The notes: generated from the letters alone by a model not told the origin. Shown: positions 11,264 to 20,701, counted from the stretch's first letter. The stretch: 26,257 nt of DNA from Solicoccozyma terricola (GCA_001600875.1 BCLD01000015.1:767880-794136); one strand, 5' to 3'. Numbers and translations are program-made.

Positions 11264-13429
11264 ATGTCTCAATCCCTGTCCATCGACCTCAACGCCATCG
11301 CATCCCTTTCCTCCACGGCGCTTCAGTCCAAACTAGCTCCAATCGTCCTCCCTTCAAATCACCCCCGAGCTAGGTTCTCGAACTGGGCGAGGACTTTCGA
11401 TTGTCTTCCCGGGTTGGGTGAGATTCGATCTCTCCCGAGGTTGGAATCTCATATCCAAGCGAACTGACATTCCATCCCTTTTTTTTTCTTTTTTTTTTTT
11501 ATCCCCCCATAGTGTTCATGCCAACATCCGTAGAAGATCTCGTTGCAATCGTTACCCTCGCACATCGATCATCCAAGCAGGTCCGAGCTGCAGGTGCAGG
11601 TCATTCTCCTTCAGATCTAGCATGCGTGGATTCCAAACCTGATCGCGGAGTCTCAAATGATAGACGATCAACAGATGAAGAGGAAGCGATCGATAGAAGG
11701 TTTGAAGAGGATGGTGGATGGATGGTGAGAATGGATCTGATGACGCATGTCTACGAGGTGAGTGGACTACAAGAGGTTTTCCTTGACATCTAACTCTGTG
11801 GACCTAACCCCCTTTGCATTTCTCCAGATCAACGCATCGTCATCCCCACCAACCATCCACGTCCAAGCCGGTATCTTCCTACATGACCTTCACAAACTCC
11901 TCGCATCGCATTCACCCCCACTCGCAATGTCCAACGTCGGTTCGATATCCGATCAAACTCTCGCTGGAATCGTGGCTACCGCATCACATGGTTCAGGATG
12001 GAACTACGGCGTCATGTCGGAGATGGTAGAGGAAATGCATGTCTGCTTGGTTGAAAGTGGAGAAGGAGAGAAGGGTGGAGTCAGGGTGGTCAAATGTTCT
12101 AGGCAGGAGAACGAGGAGTTGTTTTTGGCTTCGTTGTGAGTTTCCGGGCAAAATTCGTGGTGTCAAAACTGCGATCTAGTCTCACTGAGACGATTACTAC
12201 CAACGACCCCATCAGATGCGGTTTGGGTATGACAGGTTTAATCGTGTCTATCAAACTCCAAGTCGAGCCGGCTTTCCGTCTTCATGAAACCAAGGTTCCT
12301 ATCTCGTTCGATGAACTCATCGCCGCTCCTGCTTACACCGATGAGCCTTCCACTACCGACGACGAGGAGATGACTGGAGGGTTGATTGATGATATTGCTA
12401 GGAGTGCGGAACACGTCAGGTTGTGGTGGTATCCTCAAACGAGGGGTGTGGTAGTTTCACGAATGAATAGAACTCAAGATGTGAGTTGTTGTTGCTGGTA
12501 ACGACGCCCCGGGTCCTCCGAAGCAAAGTACCCTCAAAGTCATTGATGATTTCAAAAATTCGATAACAGTCCGCTCGACCACCAACCGGCCTCGCACCAC
12601 ACATCAACCACTTTTTCATCTTCCATGTCACTCAATTCCTTCTCTTCGTCGCGTTGTATTTCCGCAATTTCACTCACTGGGTTGGGAAATGGGCTTGGTG
12701 GTTCGCATCGAAGAAGAGTGATGATATCGATGACGGATACAAGATCTTTACTTTTGATTGTCTTGTGAGTGTTGGCTTTGTTTTCTCGATTCAACCCACC
12801 ACCACACAAGGAGCTGATGATGATTCCCTGGATCGCCAGTACGCACAATACACAACGGAATGGTCCATCCCGTACCATCAAACCAGATCTTGCTTGCAAG
12901 CTCTTGACGAATGGCTACAGTCTGAAGAGGCAAATCCAAAAGGAGAGCGAGTACACTTCCCGATCGAGATCCGGTTCACGAAAGGGGACGACATTTGGTT
13001 GTCCCCGGCTTATGGCGGGAGAAGGACGTACATCGGTTTGGTTCAATACAAGTGAGTCCGTTTGTTGTTGGGGGGGGGGGAACATGGTCATTGCATGTTT
13101 TCCTGACTGTATCAATCACCCCTTGCAGACCATATGGCTTGCCCATCCCCCATTTGAAACTCCTCTCTTCATTTTCATCCATAATGGCATCCTTCGCCGG
13201 TCGACCTCACTGGGCCAAGCAACACAATCTCGTCTCTGCAGACTTCCGCGAACTCTATCCAAAGTTCCCCAACTTTGTTAAGCTCACAAACGAGTTGGGT
13301 GGCGATGTGCCAGGAGGTGGGATGTGGGGAAGTGAATACACAAGGAGACATCTTGGTGGTGCGCCGCCGCCAACTGCTGAAAGGGGCCTGGTGGCCGATG
13401 ATGGTGGGAAGGTAGACGAGAGGGTCTAG
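11264..13429 (+). CDS. ALO1: D-arabinono-1,4-lactone oxidase (sugar-1,4-lactone oxidase)
   Basis: Catalyses the last step of D-erythroascorbate synthesis, a fungal ascorbate analogue. It is a flavoprotein usually found at mitochondrial membranes. Exons: 11264-11417, 11513-11757, 11828-12135, 12216-12480, 12570-12764, 12840-13051, 13129-13429, giving 559 aa. Seen: an NWARTF motif near residue 42; the FAD-binding region with AGAGHSPSD, whose His82 sits where the family carries its covalent flavin; ATASHGSG; a hydrophobic stretch at about 331-360; and the C-terminal HWAK motif (487-490) typical of aldonolactone oxidoreductases. An acidic insertion of about 30 residues lies between SPSDLAC and GGWMVRMD (about 87-118), where the yeast enzyme is short. 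The start ATG has an ACAATG context and precedes the conserved N-terminus closely. All introns are GT-AG and frames join exactly. Confidence 0.94.
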
Positions 13430-13871
13430 TAGGAATGATGAGTATTTGTAGCATGTAATAGAAGGAACACGGTTTGTTTGCATCACATAGATTTCTTGGC
13501 AGACTAGGGGGTTCGTCTGCCGTCAATTTAGTCCTGGTGCCCGCGCTTAGCAGCTCCAAGTGTTGGGACAGCATGGTAGCTCGAGCACCATCGCACGAAC
13601 AGCCGGATTCACTTCAATCCGCATTTACGAGAAGATGATGACCCAGCCATCGACCAGATGACGCTCTTCCCGGACCCGGAAGGACTTTGATCGAGGACGA
13701 ATGATCTGACGATCTTGACTGGAGACGAGGGTCGCGAGATGGTTCGACTTGACTTGACCTGTCGCCTTCCGCGATCCTCATTCTGTGGTCGCCGTCGCAT
13801 ATATCTATAGAATCGGGCAGGGGGGTGATTGATGATCACTTGCAGGTCATAGTTCGTAAAGACTCTTCGAC
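13430..13871 (+). promoter_or_regulatory. Intergenic upstream of the F-box-like gene
   Basis: About 440 bases between the ALO1 stop and the next ATG. A TATA-like ATATATCTATAG lies at about 13799-13810, some 65 bases before the ATG at 13872. A minus-strand frame across 13609-13881 is Ser/Arg-rich, without domain features, and is not called. Confidence 0.35.
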
Positions 13872-14787
13872 ATGGCAGCACTCCTCGCTCTATCCAACAC
13901 TGTCATCCTTGCCAATGTGGCCCAACAATTTGTGGACATCCATGGCGTTCCACTACTCCATGTCCTCGGTCCTCTGTCAGCTTGTGCAAGTACATGGAGA
14001 GACGTGGCTTTGCCAGTGATGTTCGAGAAGGTATACGTTCGGTCACTCGGTTGCATGAAGGCTCTATTGGCGCTGCCGAAGAAGCGATTGCAGCTAGTCC
14101 GGTGAGTGTGGGGACAGCCATGAATGCCATTGCCAACGCGGTGGCGAAATGTCGGATCCCTGATCACTTTACCACCACAGCGATCTCACGATCGTCGATC
14201 CCCGGCGTTTCGGATTGGCTGGCATCCCAGCATCTGACGTTACCGCCTTGTTATGGCATTGTACTTCCCTCCGATCCCTCTCGCTGGTTTGCTTCGATGA
14301 AGACATTCGACAAGGACTACAGCTGCTGTTCGAACGGCGTCCAGAGGTTTTTGCAACCTTGCGTAGCCTCAGTCTACTCGATATGACGGGAAACGACTTG
14401 GACTTTCTCTCGTACTTGCCGAAGATCCAAGAGCTTACTTTGCGATACACACAACCGCACGTATGCCCCTGCGAAACCAAGCTGTTGGCTAGAATTACAC
14501 ACTTGCACATCAGCACAAAGTATATGGACCATCTCACCGTCTTGAAACGGTTTCCGGAGTTAGTGGAGTTGACGCTGGAAGTGGAGCCTGGAGAGACGGT
14601 GAAATCGAGAAAAGCCGGAGTATGGGTGAGTGTAAGCATGAGCCTCGCAAATGCTCCCAAAGAGATGAACGTTGACCAAGTCGTGGATCGCGATCGATTA
14701 GGATTGGCTACCTCGTCTAGGAAACTCAGAGTTGAAGAGGTTGTATATCAGTCAATGATCAATGTTGGACTGGGAGCTATCATGTGA
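13872..14787 (+). CDS. Putative F-box/leucine-rich-like protein
   Basis: Two exons, 13872-14101 and 14181-14787, joined through a GTGAGT...CACAG intron, give 278 aa. The N-terminal region (about 25-55) ends in LSACASTWRDVALPVMFEKV, which resembles the end of basidiomycete F-box domains (a Trp-Arg-x-hydrophobic pattern after the helices). The middle holds irregular Leu-rich segments (SLRSLSLV, LRSLSLLDMTGNDL, IQELTLRY, LVELTLEV), as in the LRR-like halves of such proteins. If so, it would be an SCF ubiquitin-ligase substrate receptor. The first part of the F-box (the usual LP-E-I stretch) is weak, so the assignment is tentative. It converges on the next gene with 24 bases between stop codons, so the two transcripts must overlap at their 3' ends. 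Confidence 0.55.
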
Positions 14788-14811
14788 TATGTGATTCAAA
14801 TATAACAAAGA

Positions 14812-16308
14812 CTATATGCCAAATCCAGCGCTGACCTCGATATTTTGGCTCTGTGGATCATATCTTGATCAGTATCCGAGCCCTACCACCTATCCCTCCC
14901 CGAACTCACCGTTATTGACTCGTTCCGAATCAGGTTTACTGGAAAAGAATGAAAGAGTCAAAATCTCCACACCGTTTCTCCATCGACGACGTAGTAACAT
15001 ACCATACACGCTCGCAACATCCTCTACATCCGTCATCTTTCTCAACGAGTTCTTGCCGATCACCGTCGCTTTTTGATCATCCGTGAAGCCCTTCGACCAG
15101 TCCTATGTTGTCGGGGGGGGGGGGGGGGGGATGGTTGTTCACATACTCCCCGTAAGAAAAAGGGAAGACACCGGGGGGGGGGGGGGGGGNNNNNNGGGGG
15201 GGTCATAATCACCGTCAGTAGTACCCCTGGTGATACACTATTGACTCGAATATCCGGTGCACAAGCCTTTGCAAGTGATTTCGCCAAGTGAATTGTAGCT
15301 GCTTTTGAAACGGCTGTGTAGGTAGAGCGTGGGGGTCAATCAATCACCAACATCGATTTCTAACGAAGGTGGGATGACCGCTCACAATACGCCTGTGATG
15401 AATGGAAACGAAATCAGAACCAAGGCTGGGAAAAATAATTCCTGAACGTGAACTCACCATACTACTTCCACTAGGGATCATTCCAGCGACACTCGCAGAG
15501 ATGATGAATGATCCTGAGGGGTAATATGTCGTGCGTTATAAAACCCGCTTACATCTCGCATAGACCGATTTCGGCATACCTCTATTGTGTTTCAGCTGCT
15601 CTTTGGTTTCCTGCATGAGCCAGAGATGAGACAATACATTGGTCTCATAGCACCGTCTGTGTTATTCCAAAGTCAGCTAGGAGATCCAAGAATGGCAATC
15701 CCAACATTCTCTCACAGCCAATCCGTATCATCTACCGCATCTGAAGATGAAGAACAAGCGTTATATACCCATGTGTTTAGTAAGGATGTCCTGCAGGCAC
15801 TCACTGAGATCATTAAAGTCCCCGAATTTAGTCCATCCCGCGTTTGAAACGACAGCGTCGATACCACCTAGCTCACTGATGGTTTCCTACCCGCGGTACA
15901 AATTATCAGAATGAAGGGACTGACAGATGCAGTTGATAGGTCTGATCACACCTGTACCATACGCTTGACATCATCTCTCTCAAATGCGCTTCCCTGAACC
16001 ATGATATGTGACCTCGATGAGACATGTAGCTTGGAAACGAGCTGCTCTGCTCGAGCGGTGTTCGAGGCGTAGTTTATGGAAAGGATAGCACCTAGCCGAG
16101 CGAGTTGGATTGCAATTTCGGCACCTGGGGAGGGTACGGTTGGAGGTGTTAGATGGTTAGGCTGGTGGGCTTGGATTTGTACTCACCGAGACCAGCTGAA
16201 CCGCCTGGAGATAGATGATTGAATCGTTAGCTGCGTGGACTTGGTGGATATGCGTTCAGGGGAATGCTCACCTGTGACGAGGATACGCTTGGATGTGAGG
16301 TCGAGCAT
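14812..16308 (-). CDS. Short-chain dehydrogenase/reductase (classical SDR), 12 exons
   Basis: NAD(P)-dependent oxidoreductase of unknown substrate. Exons on the minus strand: 16308-16272, 16204-16187, 16124-15952, 15871-15805, 15740-15716, 15656-15580, 15513-15458, 15392-15386, 15313-15213, 15102-15003, 14938-14910, 14850-14812, totalling 242 aa, the usual SDR length. Seen: cofactor motif TGGSAGLG (12-19), NAG (86-88), Ser140, and the catalytic pair Tyr153/Lys157 in AYSVSK, followed by IRVNSVSPGVLLT and the C-terminal NIEVSAGFGI. The exon of seven bases (15392-15386) supplies Ala-Tyr and one base of Ser. Intron 9 carries two G-runs and six N. The exon 3-4 join (acceptor GTGAG at about 15872) is the weakest. 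It is divergent from the FAD monooxygenase, so co-regulation is possible. Closest general resemblance is to fungal 3-oxoacyl-ACP-reductase-like SDRs. Confidence 0.87.
15113..15202 (-). other. Two G/C homopolymers and an N gap inside an SDR intron
   Basis: Plus-strand G-runs at 15113-15130 and 15173-15202 are separated by about 40 bases, and the second is interrupted by six N (15190-15195). All of it lies within intron 9 of the dehydrogenase (15212-15103), so the gap does not affect coding sequence. In the gene's sense these are C-runs. Confidence 0.9.
15386..15392 (-). other. 7-nt microexon encoding the catalytic Tyr
   Basis: Between a CATCACAG acceptor and a GTGAGC donor lie only seven bases, read GCG-TAT-T. 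Including them is the only way I found to rebuild the family motif Y-x-x-x-K (AYSVSK) in frame between exon 7 and exon 9. Confidence 0.8.
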
Positions 16309-16648
16309 GATGCCGCTTGGTAGATGGATGGCTGCAGGGATGTATGCAGGGTGGACTTGGCAGCCGGCTGTGACTACCCTTACCACTCTAACCCTCGGAT
16401 GACCCGAATGACCCGCCGCCGAAGCTGTGAATATCTCCTCACCCAAATTCTGAAACACTTGCGCATTCGCGCCGCGGAGATGCGGATGTGACGATCCCGC
16501 CGGATCTTGCAAACCGCGTTTCCGGTGAATGGTAGATGGGTGGCTACGTGGTGCAAGTAAATATGATCAGACAGCGGGAGAGGGCCAGTGGATGATGCCA
16601 GTTTCATCGACTAGTTCTTCACCACCACCACCGCCCACTCCCACCAGA
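16309..16648. promoter_or_regulatory. Shared divergent promoter region, SDR / FAD monooxygenase
   Basis: About 340 bases separate the two opposite start codons. Two earlier in-frame ATGs (16592 and 16595) lie on the monooxygenase side and would shorten it to about 283 bases. I see no clear TATA box or repeated operator-like motif. The head-to-head layout is the only evidence for shared control. Confidence 0.4.
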
Positions 16649-17352
16649 ATGCCATCAGTATCCACTCCACGTCTCCAGGTCATCATCGTCGGCGCAGGTC
16701 TCGGTGGTCTCGCCTGTGCTGCTGCTCTCAGAGAGATTGCAGATGTCACCGTACGTACATTATTCACGCTGCGATGTACCTGGTACTGCCGCCGTACTTA
16801 CTAACCCCATATCCGTCCCCATCTACATCTCCACGACCACCACAGATCCTCGAAAGTGTCCGTGAAATCAAAGAAATCGGTGCAGCAGTCCATCTGGCAC
16901 CTAATGCCTACAGACTCATCAAGCAATGGGGTGGAGATCTAATTGAAGGGTATGGGAGTGTGAAATGTGAAGGGTATCATGAGTGGACTCAGGAGGGGAA
17001 GATCAAAGTAGACGCAAAGTTCGATCCGGCAAAGGATTTTGGTACGGAGTGGGTGAGTCGGATTCTGAGCGGTGCGAAAAGCGTCTTGCTCGCGTAGCTC
17101 GTTCTCCCAAAGCGGAGCGACGGATTTGAATGCTTGCGAATGCTTGCGAATGCTTTGCGTTAGCAAGCATTGTTCGGCGAGCGCAGCGAGCACTACTCTT
17201 CTGTTTCTTCGCCAACGTAGTGAGCAATTCTGCGAGCTATACTCTGTAAGCCGCACTCTGCAAGCAATACCCTGCGAGTGGAGTGAGCTATAGCATAGAA
17301 CCGGGAGAACATCGAGAGGAACATCAAATTGAGAGTCTTTGATCCTAACCCG

Positions 17353-17390
<38 letters not shown>

Positions 17391-18692
17391 CCCCCCCTTT
17401 CTCCTTCATCACAGGTCTTATGCCACCGAGTTGACGTGCAAGAGGTGCTCAAAAAACTAGCGACAGAGGAGAATGGTCAAAGTCCACCTGCAAAGTTGAT
17501 TCTCCAGACCAAGATCGTCCAAGTCGTGAGTGTGGAGAGTCGGCTGTATTGGGCTTTTAGACTCAACGACTGACGATAGCGGCGATTTCCAGGACCCGGA
17601 AGCTGGAACAGTGACCGCGGCAGATGGCAGAGTCTTCACTGCAGACGTGATCGTCGGTGAGTTATTCCTTTTCCCTAATTTTCTCACCGTTTGCATTTTC
17701 GCTCAATCCCATTACTTCGACCACCAGGCGCCGATGGCATCCGATCAGTCCTCCGAAGTGCAGTCGTTGGACCGGAATTCCAACCCCTTCCTTCGCATCA
17801 CAGCGCATACCGAATGCTTGTACCTGCCGACAAGATCAGGGCACATCAGGACCTGATGGACTTGAGGGTGTTGGAAGGAGCTATCACGATGGTCGATGGT
17901 GCAGATCGAAGGATCATCACTTATCCGTGTCGGAATAAAACGATGTTGAACTTTGTCTGCTGTTTACGTGAGTTGCCCGAAGCGTCGGAATGGAATTCGC
18001 CGTATCCCGCTGACGCAAATGGTCCTCACCCTTTCTTTCTCCAGCCGATGCTGAGCTCAACGAGATCAGTGAACTCACATGGACAGCTAAAGGTGACGTC
18101 CAAGCGCTCGTCAAGTCGTTCAGTTCATTCGCGCCCGTCTGGCAGAAGTTGTTGTCGTGAGTGTGCGACGTCAGTCTTTTCATTCTCAGCTGAACAACTG
18201 AAGATACATTGCCCCCTCAACAGACAAGGAGAGGAGGTTGGTCTGTGGCAATTACGAGATCAAGATCCGTTGCCTGCGTGGGTAAAGGGAAGGTTGATAA
18301 TTGTCGGCGATGCTGCCCATGCGAGTGAGTACGGGCCGTCATGTTTCCGCCACCACAGCCCACTAATACGCCCACCCACCCCAGTGCTTCCACATCAAGG
18401 TCAAGGTGCCTCGCAGGCACTCGAAGACGCCGAAGCTCTTGGTGCATTCCTCAAAGGCGTCTCTCGAGACAATGTCAATGCCGCCCTAGAGCGAGTGTTC
18501 AAGGTTCGATACGTGCGAGCCACGGAGACTCAGCGAATCTCACGATTCGTCGGTCTTGGACCTAAAGCTATCGCTGCTGGAAAGGCTCAGGGGACTAAGG
18601 GAATCGACGCGATGCAGTTTAGGGACTTTAGCTGGAAGTATTATGGTGCTGAGAGGTGGGAGAAGGAGCACCCGGAGCATGTATTGCCATAA
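16649..18692 (+). CDS. FAD-dependent monooxygenase, salicylate hydroxylase type
   Basis: Group A flavoprotein hydroxylase that would use NAD(P)H and oxygen on an aromatic or similar small molecule; the substrate is unknown. Exons: 16649-16750, 16846-17052, 17415-17525, 17593-17656, 17728-17967, 18045-18156, 18224-18324, 18385-18692, giving 414 aa, the usual size. Seen: dinucleotide-binding GAGLGG (15-20) ending in the beta-2 acid of ILES (Glu37); IGAAVHLAPNA; CHRVDVQ; GADGIRS (162-168), the GD-like second motif; and GDAAHAMLPHQGQGA (307-321), the FAD ribityl-binding motif. The start at 16649 places GAGLGG at the usual distance; upstream ATGs at 16592/16595 are alternatives that would add a Pro/Ser-rich extension. 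Intron 2 (17053-17414) is very long and carries a repeat and a 37-base C-run. Confidence 0.9.
17061..17290 (+). repeat. GCGAGCG-rich repeat element in an intron (copy A)
   Basis: It starts about ten bases after the GTGAGT donor of monooxygenase intron 2. The core 17177-17234 aligns with the reverse complement of about 24477-24536: GCGAGCG-AGCGAGCA, TACTCTT, then TTCGC-AACG-AGTGAGCAAT-CTGC. By hand I count about five mismatches in some 48 bases plus a 3-base length difference. The element also contains three head-to-tail AATGCTTGCG-like units (17129-17159) facing an inverted GCAAGCATT (17163-17171), which can form a hairpin. It has the same orientation to its host gene as copy B. Confidence 0.75.
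17353..17389 (+). repeat. C homopolymer, 37 bases, in the monooxygenase intron
   Basis: This C-run ends about 25 bases before the acceptor CATCACAG of the intron ending at 17414. A G and a further C-run follow. Confidence 0.9.
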
Positions 18693-18983
18693 ATGAGAAA
18701 GAGACGTGGGGAGGTCGTGTATTTGAATGTTAGGAGGTTATTTGGATCTTGTATATCGATAAAAATGTCTTGGAAACTGTAGTCTGATCGTGGCTGGGCC
18801 CTCCCCCCCCCCCGGGACTACCATCCATCGATGCTATCTCTATCTCATATGTTGCGAAAAGTTGTACAATGGCGAATGGGTTTGTTGGGACATGCTATGG
18901 ATTGATCAACTAAATGCTATAAAAAAAAGAGGAAAAATGTGAATGAGAATTCGCTTCGACGGGTCACCCTCGACCGCCCTTCC

Positions 18984-20701
18984 TCAACCCCTCCTCATCG
19001 CCCTCTTCCTATCTCTGTCTTCCCCATCAGACACAGTTTCAACACCTAGAACCTGCCTTCTCCTTGCTTTACTATTAGGAGGCGCTGAAGCCGTTCCTTC
19101 CCTTTGTTTCAAACTAGCCGCCAATGCAACAGCCTCAAGTGGTCGTTTATTCCCTATCCGGAAGTCGAATTCCGGTCTGCTGGCAGCGGCGGCGGCGGCT
19201 GCTGCTGCTGCTGTTTCGTGTGATGGTTGATGATTCGTTGTGTGGTCGAATAATGGTAGGAAAGGTAGATCGAGTGGGAGATCTGGATTGAATGGATCAA
19301 GATCATGTGCTGTTATCATTGTGGTTGTCGTCGTTGTCGTCGCGTTTGATTTGCCTTTATGGTGAGGTAATGGTCTAGAAGGTCGAGTATGAATTGGTGT
19401 AGATAGTTGTTGAAGTGGTGAAGATGCGTCTATGATTGAACCCCTATGTTGATATCCCGAGAACAACTGTGGTGTTTCCATCTCGTCTTTGCGAGACGTA
19501 GGTGGTGTATGATCGACATCTATTGTTCGTTGTTGTAATTGTGATTGTGATTGTTGTTGTTGTTGCTGCTGCTGCTGTTGTTGTCGATTAACAGCTTGAA
19601 CTAACGCATCCCTTTGTCTCGATTGTAAAGTCGTCATCCGAGTTCCAACTCTCCGTCTCTCTGATTCAATCCCTTCATCCATCGTAGTATCCTCCGTGAC
19701 ACCGTCATGCGTATTATCCACAGCTCTTCCACGATCACGATCACGATCACGATCATCAGCGCGATTAATCGACGTATCTCGTCGTAATCTACGATCTGAA
19801 TCTCGATCTCGTGTCGATGCTTGCATTGAAGATTCAGGTTGATTTCCACCACCACCAGACGAACCACTCGTCATCGCTTCTTCTCTCTCATCTTCAGCTT
19901 GTAATTTGATTGCTTCCTATTTATGTCGAAACCACGACGCAAAGGGGGGGGGGGGGGAAAGGAGAAGAAGACAAACGGGGTATTCAGCGATTTGGGTCAG
20001 CGATTTGGGGTTAGAAAAGGGTCTCTCTCTCTCTCTCTCTGTGTTAAACACTGAACCTAGAGAAAAGGAAGAAAACCCCCCCCCCCCCGCAAAACCCACC
20101 TGTCTCGCTTCTATCCAATCCATCAACCTTCCAACCGTCCTTCCCGCTTCTTCTGCATTCTGAGGATGTTGATTATCTGAAGTAGTAGCTAGAGATGCTT
20201 GTAATGTTTGAATGACGTCGTTACTATGCGTGTGTGAAGAAAGAGAGAGAGAGGGGTTCCAAGTGAAAAAGGAAGGGCATTAGGGAGGGATTTTTTTAAT
20301 CGGACGGTGAAGCGGTTAGGTGTGATGATTTGATGAGGGTTGAGGGAAAGACTCACAGACAAGCAGAGTATCCAGCTGTGTATGCTTGCTAATGATCCGT
20401 CCCAACATTCATCGAAAGTCAGCACCCCTTTGGAGAGTATTCTCCCCCCTCCTCCCTCACCCCCCCCCCCCCCTTCGCCTCTCACCTTTGAAGTATTCAA
20501 TGACGATTTATACAACGTCGTAATTGATAACGCCGCGGCTAATTCGCGAGACATCCGGATATAAGCCTTCCCTAAGCTAGTCAAAGGGTTTGAACCAGGG
20601 GGGGGGGAAGGGAACGTACATCTGAAATTCTCCATCATTTGACGCTCTGCTTGTGCTAATTGACCCGGTGGAAGGGATGTGTAAAGGGATGAGAGGTCCA
20701 T
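18984..20701 (-). CDS. Low-complexity protein with HAPSTR1/DUF4588-like N-terminus (tentative)
   Basis: Exons on the minus strand: 20701-20620, 20571-20486, 20388-20357, 20223-20100, 19916-18984, giving 418 aa with all frames joining. The first about 120 residues are ordered-looking: ELAAALSITTLYKSSL, AYTAGYSACLNDVIQ and GRLMDWIEARQ. An aromatic or basic lead-in, A-x-S-x-T-x-LYK-S and then a G-Y-x-x-x-L-x-D-V helix is reminiscent of the HAPSTR1 family and its fungal relatives, but this is from memory of the pattern only. The rest is disordered: an Asp-Arg repeat, an Arg-rich segment (SERRRVG), poly-Gln (19551-19583), poly-Ala (about 19184-19213), basic KARRRQ near the C-terminus. Nuclear localisation is plausible. 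It diverges from the CDK11 gene over a 354-base promoter. The gene model is firmer than the family call; the exon 2 acceptor is the weakest join. Confidence 0.6.
19551..19583 (-). repeat. Poly-glutamine codon repeat
   Basis: CAA/CAG codons on the minus strand encode about eleven consecutive Gln, followed by mixed Ser-Gln. It lies inside the long last exon of the 18984-20701 gene. Mixed codons suggest an old rather than freshly expanded tract. Confidence 0.85.
19733..19757 (-). repeat. Hexamer repeat encoding Asp-Arg pairs
   Basis: Four nearly perfect tandem copies of CGATCA (plus strand) encode alternating Asp and Arg in the disordered part of the gene. Confidence 0.8.

Noticed and set aside
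10753..11373. 206-codon plus-strand frame between AGS1 and ALO1
   Set aside because: It overlaps the ALO1 start in another frame, is Cys/Phe/Pro-rich from a pyrimidine tract, and shows no known motif.
13609..13881. 90-codon minus-strand frame upstream of the F-box-like gene
   Set aside because: Basic Ser/Arg-rich, no domain, no clear splice partners, and it overlaps the start of the plus-strand gene. A small gene is not excluded but not supported.
15587..15847. 86-codon plus-strand frame
   Set aside because: It is antisense to exons and introns of the dehydrogenase, which has clear SDR motifs.
16183..16512. N-terminal extension of the first dehydrogenase upstream of 16308
   Set aside because: The frame is open upstream, but SDRs normally begin a few residues before the first strand. 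The ATG at 16308 gives exactly that, and the extension has no resemblance to a targeting peptide I could support.
17003..17412. Minus-strand open frames across the monooxygenase intron
   Set aside because: They read the GCGAGCG repeat and the C homopolymer as Arg/Ala/Ser and Gly runs. The repeat is better explained as non-coding.
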